A DNA stretch of 64,000 bases from Cyathus striatus. Taxonomy: Eukaryota > Basidiomycota > Agaricomycetes > Agaricales > Nidulariaceae. A program made the position numbers and the translations under genes. The stretch is from NCBI GenBank assembly GCA_025738555.1, contig JAOVFP010000001.1:1054001-1118000 (forward strand), given 5' to 3'. Each line of letters starts with the position of its first letter. The first letter of the stretch is position 1. The notes beneath the pieces were generated by a model. It did no database searches. It had not been told where the DNA came from and worked only from the letters and a program-made list of their open reading frames with translations. Shown one piece after another: positions 1 to 10,345 of the stretch.

Positions 1-99
1 AGTTCCAGTATGAAGGAATGTGATAAATGAATCAAGGAAGCATCTGCTAAATCATCTGAGCCAACAATTCCCTACTCTCCAATGAATCACCAAATACTT

Positions 100-3000
100 C
101 TAGCACTTCAGTGTGCTGATAGCATGCAACCATTTAATATGGTAAACAACAAGTTCTTTCAAATGCAAGTAGAAATGCTATGCCCTGGAACACAGCTTCC
201 ATCTTGTACTACCATTCAGCAAGACACTATTAGTCTTTTTCAACTGTTGTCATTACATGTTCAGGAATATTTCCAGGTGTGTATTTATTTTAATGTGCAC
301 TTCTTTCTATGTCAATTTACTTTATATATTATATTAGAAACTCAATTCTTCATTTCATGTTGTTCTTGATGGGTGGACTGCTCCAATTACTGCTTCATTC
401 CTTGGACTTGTTATTGTTTGGTATGAAAATGGAGATATTCATTGGGCAATACTTGATTTTATTCAGTAAATTTGTGTTCTTTGAGTTTTGGAATTAATTT
501 TAATAGTTAAAATTTAGATTAAAGGAAAAACATACTGGAAAATACCTGGCAAAGGAACTTGCTGCATGTTTGAAATGATATGGCATTGCTCGTCTTGTAA
601 GTTTAATTTTATAGTTACTATTATTAATCTAATATTTTGTAAGCTTCTTTCTGTTGGTATGGACAATGCCAGCAACTGCAATAAACTTGCAGAGATTTTA
701 CCAAGATTTATTCCCACATTCTGTGGCCCATCAGTAAGAGTTCGGTGCACTGCACATATTCTAAATCTTGTTGCCAAAGTAAATACTTTATTTATATTTG
801 GCTTTTACTAATTTATATTTTAGGCTTTCATGTCCTTTTTTGCCAAGTGCTCACCAAATAAGAAAACTAATGTATCAAATGATATATTGGTTGTTGAGCA
901 TGAAGTGAGACACCTGACGAGCATACACTACCTATAGTCGTGGATTTTAGCTTTTTCTATACATGTAATTAGTACTCACCAAATGGTAACAAACATGGGT
1001 TAGTTACAGAATTGGAGTGAGACCCGAGCTGCCAGTTAAAAGTACTAAGAAGTACACTTACCAAGGGTGTGAATATGACCAAGCCTAAGGTAGTACTACG
1101 TGCAGAAGAGACAGATAAAGCAGCGGCGCTAAACTCAGCAACTAAATGGATAACAGCCAGAATGCGTCTAAACAATGTGCGAAGGTCACATGATGGAACA
1201 CGATCACTGCCCAAGAGAAGCAAGCAATGACGAAGCACCTCACTAGACGCCTCGGCAAACCCCGGAACTCCGAGCCAACTGATCGACTTCTCTCGGAGTA
1301 ACTGGCAAAGCGATGCATGTTCAATTAAAGTAATAAGCCCTGAGCCCTGATAGATCTTTGTGCTATTCTTAGCACATCCACGTGTAGCCAATCCCATTCT
1401 GACTGAAGGAATGCATGCGGCGCCATATCCCCCATTGTGCAACCTCATATGACAGATGCATGACCCCCTGTCCAGCACACTCCGTGAGCATACGGCTTTC
1501 CCTTGTCAGTGACGTAGTTTATGAGCCCTAGTACCCCGAATGTACCTATCTAGCACCTATACAGTACCATCAGCCACCATATTTCCAGTAGTATATAAAG
1601 TAGACGAGTTTTGCCATGTAGACCCAAGCTATCCCCCGCGCAGCTTCCATTATAAAGTACTTTGACGTAGTGTAGTGAAATAAAGCATATTTTCCAAGAT
1701 CATTGATTAGTAATTTGATTTGAGTCTAGTAAGAAGAAATCGCAAACTCATAGAGAATCGCGTGTTTACCTCGTACATAGCCAGAGACATTATCTAACCA
1801 CTACTTAGTTATTCCTTAACCTTCCTACACATCCCCCTTCCACCCCCTTTTGCCCGGAAGCATCCTTAATACCAATCTTCTGCGAAATTCCCTCCAAACT
1901 CACCACCCCGTTATGTTGTTTTAGGAGTAAGTAGTTATTATTACATAATCTAGCTACTATCACCCCATTGTAAACATCACTAACCTCTTAGAAGACATTG
2001 ACACTAATGAAGTTCTGGATCATGAACTTGAGATTGATGATACATCAATGGAAGATGATGATGGACATGGTATTTATAACCATGTAGTTGTTACCTCACT
2101 ACATGATAAAGCAATTCATTTTATGCGAGGAGAGAACATTATTGTTCCAGAGAGAGAGAGAAAGGAAGCTTTGCTTGTAATGCCAAAGGTGAGTGGAATA
2201 ATTAAATTTGAATATATATATTTATTAATTTCGAGGTTTTGGGACTTGCATGTCATATCAACGATTCTCCTACACTACGTGAAGAGTTTGATAAGTTGGC
2301 TGGAGCAAATCGTAATCTTGATGGATCAACATGTAGCAACCTGCTGGAACTCTGACTTTCAATGCTTAGTCTCTTACATGTATTTCTGGAAAGAAGTGGA
2401 GCAGATTACTGCAGCAACTGACAATGATCTCACTGAGTATCAGCTTACACCTACTCAGTGGGGTATTGTTAAAGATTTAATTGATGCACTTGAAGTATAC
2501 CTTTTTTTCTTTTATATACTTAATGCTTACTTATTTTTATTTAGATTTTTAAGGATGCAACTGATCTTTTTTCTCAGAAAGAAGTTCCATTAATAATGGA
2601 TGTTTTACCTATTTTCTTTGATATTCAATATTCCCTTACAGGTCTATTGGAAGATAAGAAAAATAATATCTGACCACTTCTTAAGGTGGCTGCCAAAGCA
2701 GCATTATTAATGATTGATAAGTACACTTTTTTGACAACAGAGTCAGAGGTGTACTACATTGCTATAGGTGAGTGGTTTTCATAGTGTCCAATTTCAATTC
2801 TTTTTCTGATTAAACATTAGTCATGTGTCCAGATAGAAAATTGGACTGGTTTAAGGACCATGAATACAGTGAGGAGTGAATCACTGAGATTAAAGAGCTA
2901 GTTATAAAGTGATGGAATGAATCTTATCATAAGGAAGAAGATGAACTATATGAGGCAGAGCCAGAGGTTTGATTTAAATTTTATTCCAATCAAATAATAT

Positions 3001-3552
3001 TTATATGTCTACTGCAGAAACCCACTAGTCAATTTGTTCACAAGGCCAGTGTTAGCAAAAAGCCCAAAAATTTGGATACAATTCATTCATATTTGCATGA
3101 GTCACTGGTAGATGAAGGTACCATTCAAGATATGGGGGGGTACATGAAATTTTGGACATTTACTACCACAAGTCACCCATTGGTATCCCAGATGGCTTTA
3201 GACTATTGCAGTGCACCAGGTATGTAATTGCTATATTATCTGCATCTAAAATTTAACATGTTACATAGCTTCTACTGTTGATGCAGAGCGAGCATTTTCT
3301 ACTGGTCATTGACAAATTAATTTCATGCAACACAGCATGACATCCAACACATTCAGGGCAAAGATGGCACTTGGATCATGGTCAAATGGCCCCTTGTTTC
3401 CTGGCTTTCAACATATTTCATCACTTTTTGAGCCAAAAGTGATGACAACCCAGCTGAAACTCGGCCTGGGGTTTCTGGTCCTGATGTAAGCTCTAGTGGG
3501 GAGGAATTTGACTGGGGAAATACTGATGAATCCAGCAATGAGAGTGATTGAT
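100..3552 (+). pseudogene. hAT-family transposase relic (multi-exon, many TGA stops)
   Basis: Hand translation in shifting frames gives landmarks of the hAT transposase in order. A FLDGWTAPITASFLG-like block lies near 365-410. The LLSVGMDNASNC...RCTAHILNLVAK block lies at about 640-778. A long middle region follows, with 'LLEDIDTNEVLDHE' and 'LTPTQWGIVKDLIDALE' at about 1990-2495. The C-terminal dimerisation block is at about 3285-3460 (DAERAFSTGH then QINFMQHSMTSNTF). Short AT-rich GT...AG introns separate several exons. Stops inside the reading frame include four TGA codons (within NNI*PLLK, YSEE*ITEI, VIK*WNE and TGH*QINF); in the last the family normally has Arg. The RNase H-like catalytic core is broken, so no active product is expected. 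The assignment rests on motif order, not on an alignment. Confidence 0.8.
912..1985. mobile_element. GC-richer insertion nested in the hAT gene, unclassified
   Basis: The hAT reading frame is lost after 'NDILVVEHE' (about 905) and resumes with 'LLEDIDTNEVLDHE' (about 1990). The DNA between is visibly richer in G+C than the hAT on both sides. It contains a TATA-like TATATAAAG near 1595 and an AATAAA-like word near 1680, as an LTR would. No clean TG...CA ends or target duplication were found, and neither the 169-residue minus-strand frame at 969-1478 nor plus-strand frames match a family I know. A degraded LTR-retrotransposon piece is the likeliest guess. Confidence 0.4.
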
Positions 3553-3615
3553 ATATAAAATCACGACTTGTATTGCCACTTTAGCCATCCTCATCAGAAT
3601 TTGTTGTACTTTTAA

Positions 3616-3885
3616 TATGTAGCTATGATCCCCTTTGTTTTATGATTTTATACACCCAGAAATCACAAAAATCAATGAAGAATTGCATGAGATACATTAG
3701 AATTAAGTTGAATTTTCTATAAAACAAGCCTTACATTGCACATTTAGCTATATTTTAAATTTATGAGCCATTATTTTCGTATTTGTAGTATGTAGTTGTG
3801 AACCCCTGATTTTTACGATTTCAACAACCCAAAAATCATAAAAATCAATGAGGAACTGCAAGAGATACACTTGAAATACTATAAT
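3616..3885. repeat. Two direct copies of an ~80-bp block, ~172 bp apart, at the hAT 3' end
   Basis: A block beginning TATGTAGCTATGATCCCC at 3616 recurs in diverged form at about 3789 (TATGTAGTTGTGAACCCC). Both copies contain AAAATCAATGA and GAGATACA at matching offsets. It is the non-coding 3' subterminal part of the hAT element. Confidence 0.65.
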
Positions 3886-4034
3886 ACTGACAGCTTGGTA
3901 CCCAGTAAATATAAGTTAGCACAGATGAGAGCCGAAATCTGCAGATCCATCCGATCTGTATCTGAATTTAATTTTATCTGACAGATATTATCTGGATCCA
4001 TCTGGATCCATCCATGACCAGCCCTAACTCTCTC

Positions 4035-5180
4035 TATTGCCATTAAACTTATAGCAAAAATGGAATACAGAGCTATATTTTTAGCTTGTAATTATTCTGG
4101 TGCATCTCTCTTATGAATACCTACAATGATATATGGTAGTATCATTGATCATCAATATCATGCTATGTATCAAAAAAAAAAATGTTCAGAGAATAAGTTG
4201 TGGGTGGTGGTTTGGTTGAACTGCATCTGTTCAACCACTCACATCACCATTGTTTTCTTCAAGTCCAATCTTTCTTTTTGTTGTGTATGCTTAACCCACA
4301 AATGTCTTCTTACCCTAGCTTTCATTAAGGTGTACAACATTTCCATAATTAAAAGAACTTTTAGCTAGCTGCAGTACACAATCCAAGAACAAAAGCCAGT
4401 GCTGATGTAGCCTAACTGTTCTTAACATGCACTTTGATGGTGCCTTATAGATTCCACTTTATATTGTCACTTTTAGTGGTAATGTTCAGGTTGAACACTT
4501 TTCTTTGCCTGTATTTGATAAGCACATTGATTAGATAAGTGGGTGGATGAGATTAGTTATATCTCTAACCCTGCTACTGATATCAAACAAATGTTTGCAA
4601 TAAACTTTGGTGCCAATAAATATGTATGACTATGAATTGCAAGTGGGGTGTGCTCAAACTGTAAGTCATACTTCAATATAGAGGTGCTGAGGTTCGATAC
4701 AACTTAAAGAAGGAGACTTGAAACATCCATCTACTATTTTGTATATTTACATATGGTAGACTCATTCAAAGTAAAGTTCAAATTTATTCAAATTTATGTA
4801 CATACCTGTGACTGTGTACCTCTTCTAGCTTGCATTTACAGTTGCATAGATAAAGTAGTGTATCCATGATTTGAAGAGTTTTCAATTGGAATAACTACAC
4901 AATACTAAAGCAGGTTTTAAGTGGCGACATAGTGAAACTGACAATACAAGACAGGGTTCCACATTGAAGTGGATGAGTTTAGTACTCTTGTTGCCACTTA
5001 TTATGTAGCCTTGTATAACAGTATATATGTGAAAGTGCATTTTACCACTGTTCACAAAGAATTTATAATAAAAAACTGAATTGTAAGTGACAATTTACAG
5101 AAACTGTAACTTGAACTTCAGATACAATCTTCAATTTTGCCTGGTTGCCTGAGTTTGACACTCATTGTAAGCACTTTATG
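4035..5180. other. AT-rich stretch with no supported gene
   Basis: Nothing coding could be supported here. The 80-residue frame at 4126-4368 is AT-rich, lacks a recognisable motif, and has no flanking splice logic. No terminal repeats were seen. Confidence 0.6.
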
Positions 5181-5182
5181 AC

Positions 5183-5425
5183 TGGTCCCCCATATGTTTA
5201 CATGGACTCCATGTGGACTCCATGTAATTTTCCAGGAGCCTACATGGAGTACAGAAGGATTGATACAGAGATAAGTCTGCTTACAAACTCTACATGAACT
5301 CCATGTGGAATACAGGGAGGGTCAGTGGACTCCAGGTAAATTTACCACATAAAGTACATGTACACTCCATGTAAAGTCCACATAATCCTTGTGTACTCCA
5401 TGTAATCCCTGTTCACTCCTTGTGC
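5183..5425. repeat. Minisatellite built on CTCCATGT and its complement
   Basis: The word CTCCATGT or the longer TGGACTCCATGT recurs at irregular spacing, mixed with the inverted form ACATGGAG. The region can therefore fold back on itself. Spacing is too irregular for a clean monomer length. Confidence 0.6.
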
Positions 5426-6579
5426 ACTGCTAAAGTAAACCATTCTTTACTTTATTATAGTAAAAATAATACAATTAATATACTGTATAATTTCAACCAA
5501 CTGTTTGGTCACATGTCACATGGGGCCATGAACAGAACAGATTTAGCTGTTGGTCATGCATCACAAAGACCCATGAACACAGGTACAAGGAAATCGAAAA
5601 AATGTGAAAAATCATTAAAATATAGAATAAAATTAGTAGTGATATTTAAAATAGTTTTTATACCAATATATACATCCTGAAGTGTGTAATGAGTATAGTA
5701 AGTGCAGCTGAAAGTCATTCTAATCTATTCCTGCTTGAATTTTGCTTGTCCAATGGCTTAGGCTGCAAACAGTTCACTTCAGGTGTCACGTATTCTATAG
5801 GGCTGTGAACAGAGGTTTGGACCATCACACCTAAAAGGGTCTGAACACTTGGTTGAACTTATCCAGTACTATGAAATGAAGTTGCAAAAAGAATTATGTG
5901 TGTAGCTAGCATGGTTGAGGCAGGAGGTTGATTGGATGTCTTGTTTGTAACAGGTTGTAATTATGTAATGACTAGGGGTAGATGACTGTACAAAGTAATA
6001 TCAGCATCTACATGTCCAATGCTTTAGCAAATTTCTCCATTTTCTTCTTTTCTTGTGTGTCATTGCAAGCATTTCAATGCCAGCTAAGGTATCAGAATGC
6101 TCTTCACCTAGAATTCTTGTGCTCATCTCCAGCACCTGAATCTGCAGCTTCTTTGCATTTGTCCATTTCCCTTGATTCATATATGTTTCTGCAAGATATC
6201 ACACCATCAATGATATATTCTGTGCCCTCCTTGAATCTCCACTGTGACTCATTTTCATATGTATCATTTCTAAATCATTCAAACTACTGTATATGTCTTT
6301 GTTGACAGTTACAGTTTTTTCCAGATTGTACTTCAAAATTCCTAGTCTATATCTTTCTTCAATACCATACTTCCCTACATTTTTCAATATCTTTGCTAAT
6401 ACATTAAATAAATCTTCATAGTATATTGTTGGATAAGACATAGTATATTTCTCTTGGTTTTTAAGAACATGAGGTATAATTGAATTTTGATATATATATT
6501 CTTCAATAGTATCCTCAGGAGAAACTGAGCTTAAAACATAAGTGTCAGCCAAATTTTTTCATATAAACTCAAGGCTATA

Positions 6580-7181
6580 TGATCATGTGTTCTTATAAGC
6601 ACTGGGTCTAATGATCACCTCTAAATTATATAGTATTCTATACTATTAGTGATTGTAATAGTGATCATAAATGATCATTTAGGGATATAGATGGCATATT
6701 GGGGTACTTACTAGTACTAATAGGTTTCTATGGACTATTACTTGTTCTAATGGATTTATAAATGATCATAAGTGATCATTGAGTGATGCAGGTGGTGTAA
6801 TGGGTTATTAGTGATACTAATGGATTTGTAAGTGATCATATGTGATCATTGAGTGATAGAAGTGGTGTATTGGACTAGTACTGGTACTAATGGGTTTGTT
6901 AGTGATCATAAGTGATCATTAGATGATATAGGTGGGATATTGAGCTAGTACTAGTACTAATGGATTTGTAAGTGATCATAAGTGATCATTAGGTGATACA
7001 AGTGGCATATTGGGGTATTAATGGTACTAATGGATTTGTAAGTGATCATAAGTGATCAATCAGTAATAGAGGTGGCATACTAGGTTATTATTGGTATTAG
7101 TAGATCTTAAATGATCATAAGTGCTCATTAAGTGATACAAAGGCATATTAGACCACTATATTAGTACTAATGGATTCGTAA
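6580..7181. repeat. TE1 left arm: ~65-bp tandem repeat with TGATCA palindromes
   Basis: About seven units of the pattern TACTAATGGATTTGTAAGTG ATCATAAGTGATCATT plus a variable tail are visible. Nearly every unit has two TGATCA palindromes ten bases apart, about fifteen in this arm. The inverted counterpart is at 9747-10345. Confidence 0.85.
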
Positions 7182-7640
7182 ATGGTCACACATATCACAT
7201 ATGTGACACATGTGACACACGTCACACATGTCACATTTTGCACGCTGTCACAGTTTGTCACATGTGTCACATTTGTCACAAAATTCATGTTTGTCACGTA
7301 TTTCACATTTGTCACGTATGTCACGTATGTCACGTATGTCACGTATGTTACACATGTCACGTATGTTACACATGTCATGTATGTTACACATGTCACATAT
7401 GTTACACATGTCACATTTTGCATACATATCACAGATTGTCACAGTTGTCACATATGTCACACACTGTCACACTTGTCACACACTATTACAGTCGTCACAC
7501 ACTGTCACATATATCACAGTTTGTCACACATATCACAGTTGTCACATATGTCATATTTTACATGTATGTCACACATGTGACTATTTGTTGTCATATCTGT
7601 CACATTTGTCACACCTTTCACATTGCTGCATCAGTTACAC
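7182..7640. repeat. TE1 left arm: TGTCACA / CACATGTG word array
   Basis: This is a dense run of TGTCAC followed by short purine-pyrimidine spacers (ATATG, ACATG, GTATG), without a fixed period. Because the array is so simple it stays open in several frames on both strands, giving meaningless proteins of repeated Cys, His, Val and Thr. It continues inward as more degenerate copies. Confidence 0.85.
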
Positions 7641-7775
7641 TTTATTCATATATCACATTTGTCATATTTGCTTGTATGACCCTCCTGTTATGTATATCAC
7701 ATATATCACATTCTTCATATATCACACATGTCACACTTCACTTGCATGTAACATCTGTTGTTATATTTTCAGTCT

Positions 7776-7939
7776 TGTTAGATATTCTGAGTTGCACAGT
7801 CTCTGATTCAGACCTTGGTTGGACTTTGGTTGGACTTTGGTAAACACCTTTAGTATATCTGTATTTGTGTTTGAGTCTTTGCTCCATTATCACACTCTAT
7901 TCTCTCAACCACCTCTTTCCACTCTTGTTACTTCTGACA
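7776..7939 (+). mobile_element. Short solo LTR inside the TE1 core
   Basis: The segment begins TGTTAGATATTCTGAGTTGC and ends ACTCTTGTTACTTCTGACA, so it has TG...CA ends. It matches, with an internal deletion, the solo LTR at 47166-47489; both share the start, the CTTGGTTGG...ACTTTGGTA block, and the CTCTCAACCACC block near the end. Flanks are AGTCT (7771-7775) and ATTCT (7940-7944), a 5-bp duplication with one mismatch. It therefore entered the TE1 core as a normal LTR retrotransposon and then recombined to a solo LTR. Confidence 0.75.
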
Positions 7940-8069
7940 ATTCTTCACATTTGTTATGCTTTTTACACATGTTCCATATTCTGACATATTACATATGTTA
8001 TATATCTCTCATTTGTAATACTGTACCATTTAAATCAGTTTGGGATGGTCAAAAATTTGACATGATTTA

Positions 8070-8885
8070 GCATCCCAATGTAGGTATATAAAGTGTATTA
8101 GCTGAGAATAATAACAGGAATAAAGGTGTTGAAAAGTCATAATAGAAGTAATGATGACATGCAAACAGAATGAAAAATATAGTAGTAACATAATGATACT
8201 TTGATTGAGTATAGAAAGTGTCACAAAGAGATAGATGATGTGACAACAGAAGGAATAATTGAATGGAAGATATAAATAAGACAACATACCAGACTAGATT
8301 ACTGAACATGTGATGAATAGACAGAATGAAAATATGACATGTGGCAAGATGATGAAATTGTCAAGACTGTTTCAAAAGTTAAACTCATAGAACATATGAT
8401 GACTGATGAAGGTTGGACAAAATTAAAGGCTGAGTACAGTTATATCTACTATAAGTAACTTTAATCTGATCTGTGTCTGATATATATTTAACAACCAAAT
8501 TAGAACTGGATAAAGAAGGAAATCTGACTGTCAGAAAGCAGTACTGATGAAATATGATTTCTGGCTAGTGTTATGAATATCAAGTTCAACCAAGCACAAG
8601 TAAACAGCAAGTGAAAATATGAAAAATATGATTCTCTTAAAGTAGTCTAGTGCTTTTCATGTGATCTTTGAGTGTAATAAGAACAGTAGTGGGAGTGGGA
8701 AGTGAAGATGAGAGCATGAACTTGATGATAGTAGAGACATCAAGATATTAAGAATGGTGGGACAGTGAATGAGAATCAGGGGGTGGATAAAATAAAGGGT
8801 TCATGTGATTGTGGGAGTGTGCACATAAAAGTCAAAAGTGCAATCTATTTTTTTGAGCTAGAAAGTACCTTAAGAAGAAAGGCAA
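8070..8885. other. TE1 core, unique non-coding sequence
   Basis: This is AT-rich DNA between the LTR and the right array. Frames on the minus strand (8030-8309) are poly-hydrophobic by composition and lack any motif. No hidden transposase fragment was recognised. It forms the loop of the TE1 hairpin. Confidence 0.6.
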
Positions 8886-9746
8886 CATGCAAATGAAGTG
8901 TGACATGTGTGATATATGAATAAAGTGTAACTGATGCAGCAATGTGAAAGGTGTGACAAATGTGACAGATATGATAGCTATACCAAATGTGAAAAAGTAA
9001 CATGTGTGACATGTATAACAAACATGCAAAATGTAATATACATGATATATGTGACATTGTGACACATGTGACATGCATAACAAATGTGATATACATGATG
9101 AAATATATAACAAGTGTGACATGTGTGACATACATATAAAATGTGACATACATGACAACTGTGATATGTGTGACAAACTGTGATATATGTGACAGTGTGT
9201 GACGACTGTAATAGTGTGTGACAAGTGTGACAGTGTGTGACATATGTGACAACTGTGACCATATATGACAACTGCGACCATATGTGACCTCTGTGACCAT
9301 TATATAATATACATGACATATGTGATATGCGTAACAAATGTGATATACATGATGAAATATGTAACAAGTGTGACATATGTGACAACAAATAGTCACATGT
9401 GTGACATACATGTAAAATATGACATACGTGACAACTGTGATATGTGTGACAAACTGTGATATATGTGACAGTATGTGATGACTGTAATAGTGTGTGACAA
9501 CTGTGACAACTGTGACAATCTGTGATATGTATGCAAAATGTGACATGTGTAACATACATGACATGTGTAACATACGTGACATGTGTAACATACGTGACAT
9601 ACGTGACATACGTGACAAATGTGAAATACGTGACAAACATGAATTTTGTGACAAATGTGACACATGTGACAAACTGTGACAGCGTGCAAAATGTGACATG
9701 TGTGACGTGTGTCACATGTGTCACATATGTGATATGTGTGACCATT
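8886..9746. repeat. TE1 right arm: GTGACA-word array with an internal duplication
   Basis: This is the inverted counterpart of the array at 7182-7640, but about 400 bp longer. The block around 9120-9250 recurs at about 9394-9520, with shared strings such as GACAACTGTGATATGTGTGA and GACTGTAATAGTGTGTGACA, so this arm expanded by a segmental duplication of roughly 270 bp. Confidence 0.8.
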
Positions 9747-10345
9747 TACGAATCCATTAGTACTAATATAGTGGTCTAATATGCCTTTGTATCACTTAAT
9801 GAGCACTTATGATCATTTAAGATCTACTAATACCAATAATAACCTAGTATGCCACCTCTATTACTGATTGATCACTTATGATCACTTACAAATCCATTAG
9901 TACCATTAATACCCCAATATGCCACTTGTATCACCTAATGATCACTTATGATCACTTACAAATCCATTAGTACTAGTACTAGCTCAATATCCCACCTATA
10001 TCATCTAATGATCACTTATGATCACTAACAAACCCATTAGTACCAGTACTAGTCCAATACACCACTTCTATCACTCAATGATCACATATGATCACTTACA
10101 AATCCATTAGTATCACTAATAACCCATTACACCACCTGCATCACTCAATGATCACTTATGATCATTTATAAATCCATTAGAACAAGTAATAGTCCATAGA
10201 AACCTATTAGTACTAGTAAGTACCCCAATATGCCATCTATATCCCTAAATGATCATTTATGATCACTATTACAATCACTAATAGTATAGAATACTATATA
10301 ATTTAGAGGTGATCATTAGACCCAGTGCTTATAAGAACACATGAT
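9747..10345. repeat. TE1 right arm: inverted TGATCA tandem repeat
   Basis: This is the reverse complement of 6580-7181, apparently without substitutions over the stretches compared by eye, including the irregular GTGCTCATT unit. Such identity across both arms suggests recent formation or arm-to-arm gene conversion. Confidence 0.85.

Larger units (their letters stand above)
1..4026 (+). mobile_element. Decayed hAT transposon, 5' end outside the window
   Basis: The interval carries a broken hAT transposase and ends in the sequence GGATCCATCCATGACCAGCC followed by CTA. Its reverse complement begins TAGGGCTGG, the usual form of an hAT terminal inverted repeat. The next eight bases (ACTCTCTC) would be the target duplication, but the left end is off the window, so neither the TIR pair nor the TSD can be confirmed. 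Subterminal DNA at 3960-4015 repeats the word GGATCCATC, as is common near hAT ends. A GC-richer insert at about 912-1985 interrupts it, and a duplicated block (3616-3885) lies between the gene and the right end. The element is inactive: its gene has many stops. Confidence 0.8.

Noticed and set aside
969..1478. 169-residue minus-strand frame as a gene
   Set aside because: It lies inside the nested insert and resembles no family; the opposite strand shows equally good coding character.
7182..9746. CRISPR-like appearance of the repeat arrays
   Set aside because: There are no fixed-length unique spacers, repeats are very short and irregular, and the context is eukaryotic.
7148..9779. Long frames rich in Cys, His, Val and Thr on both strands of TE1
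   Set aside because: They are translations of the TGTCACA array; simple repeats with no stop word stay open in several frames. No start context, domain or splice logic.
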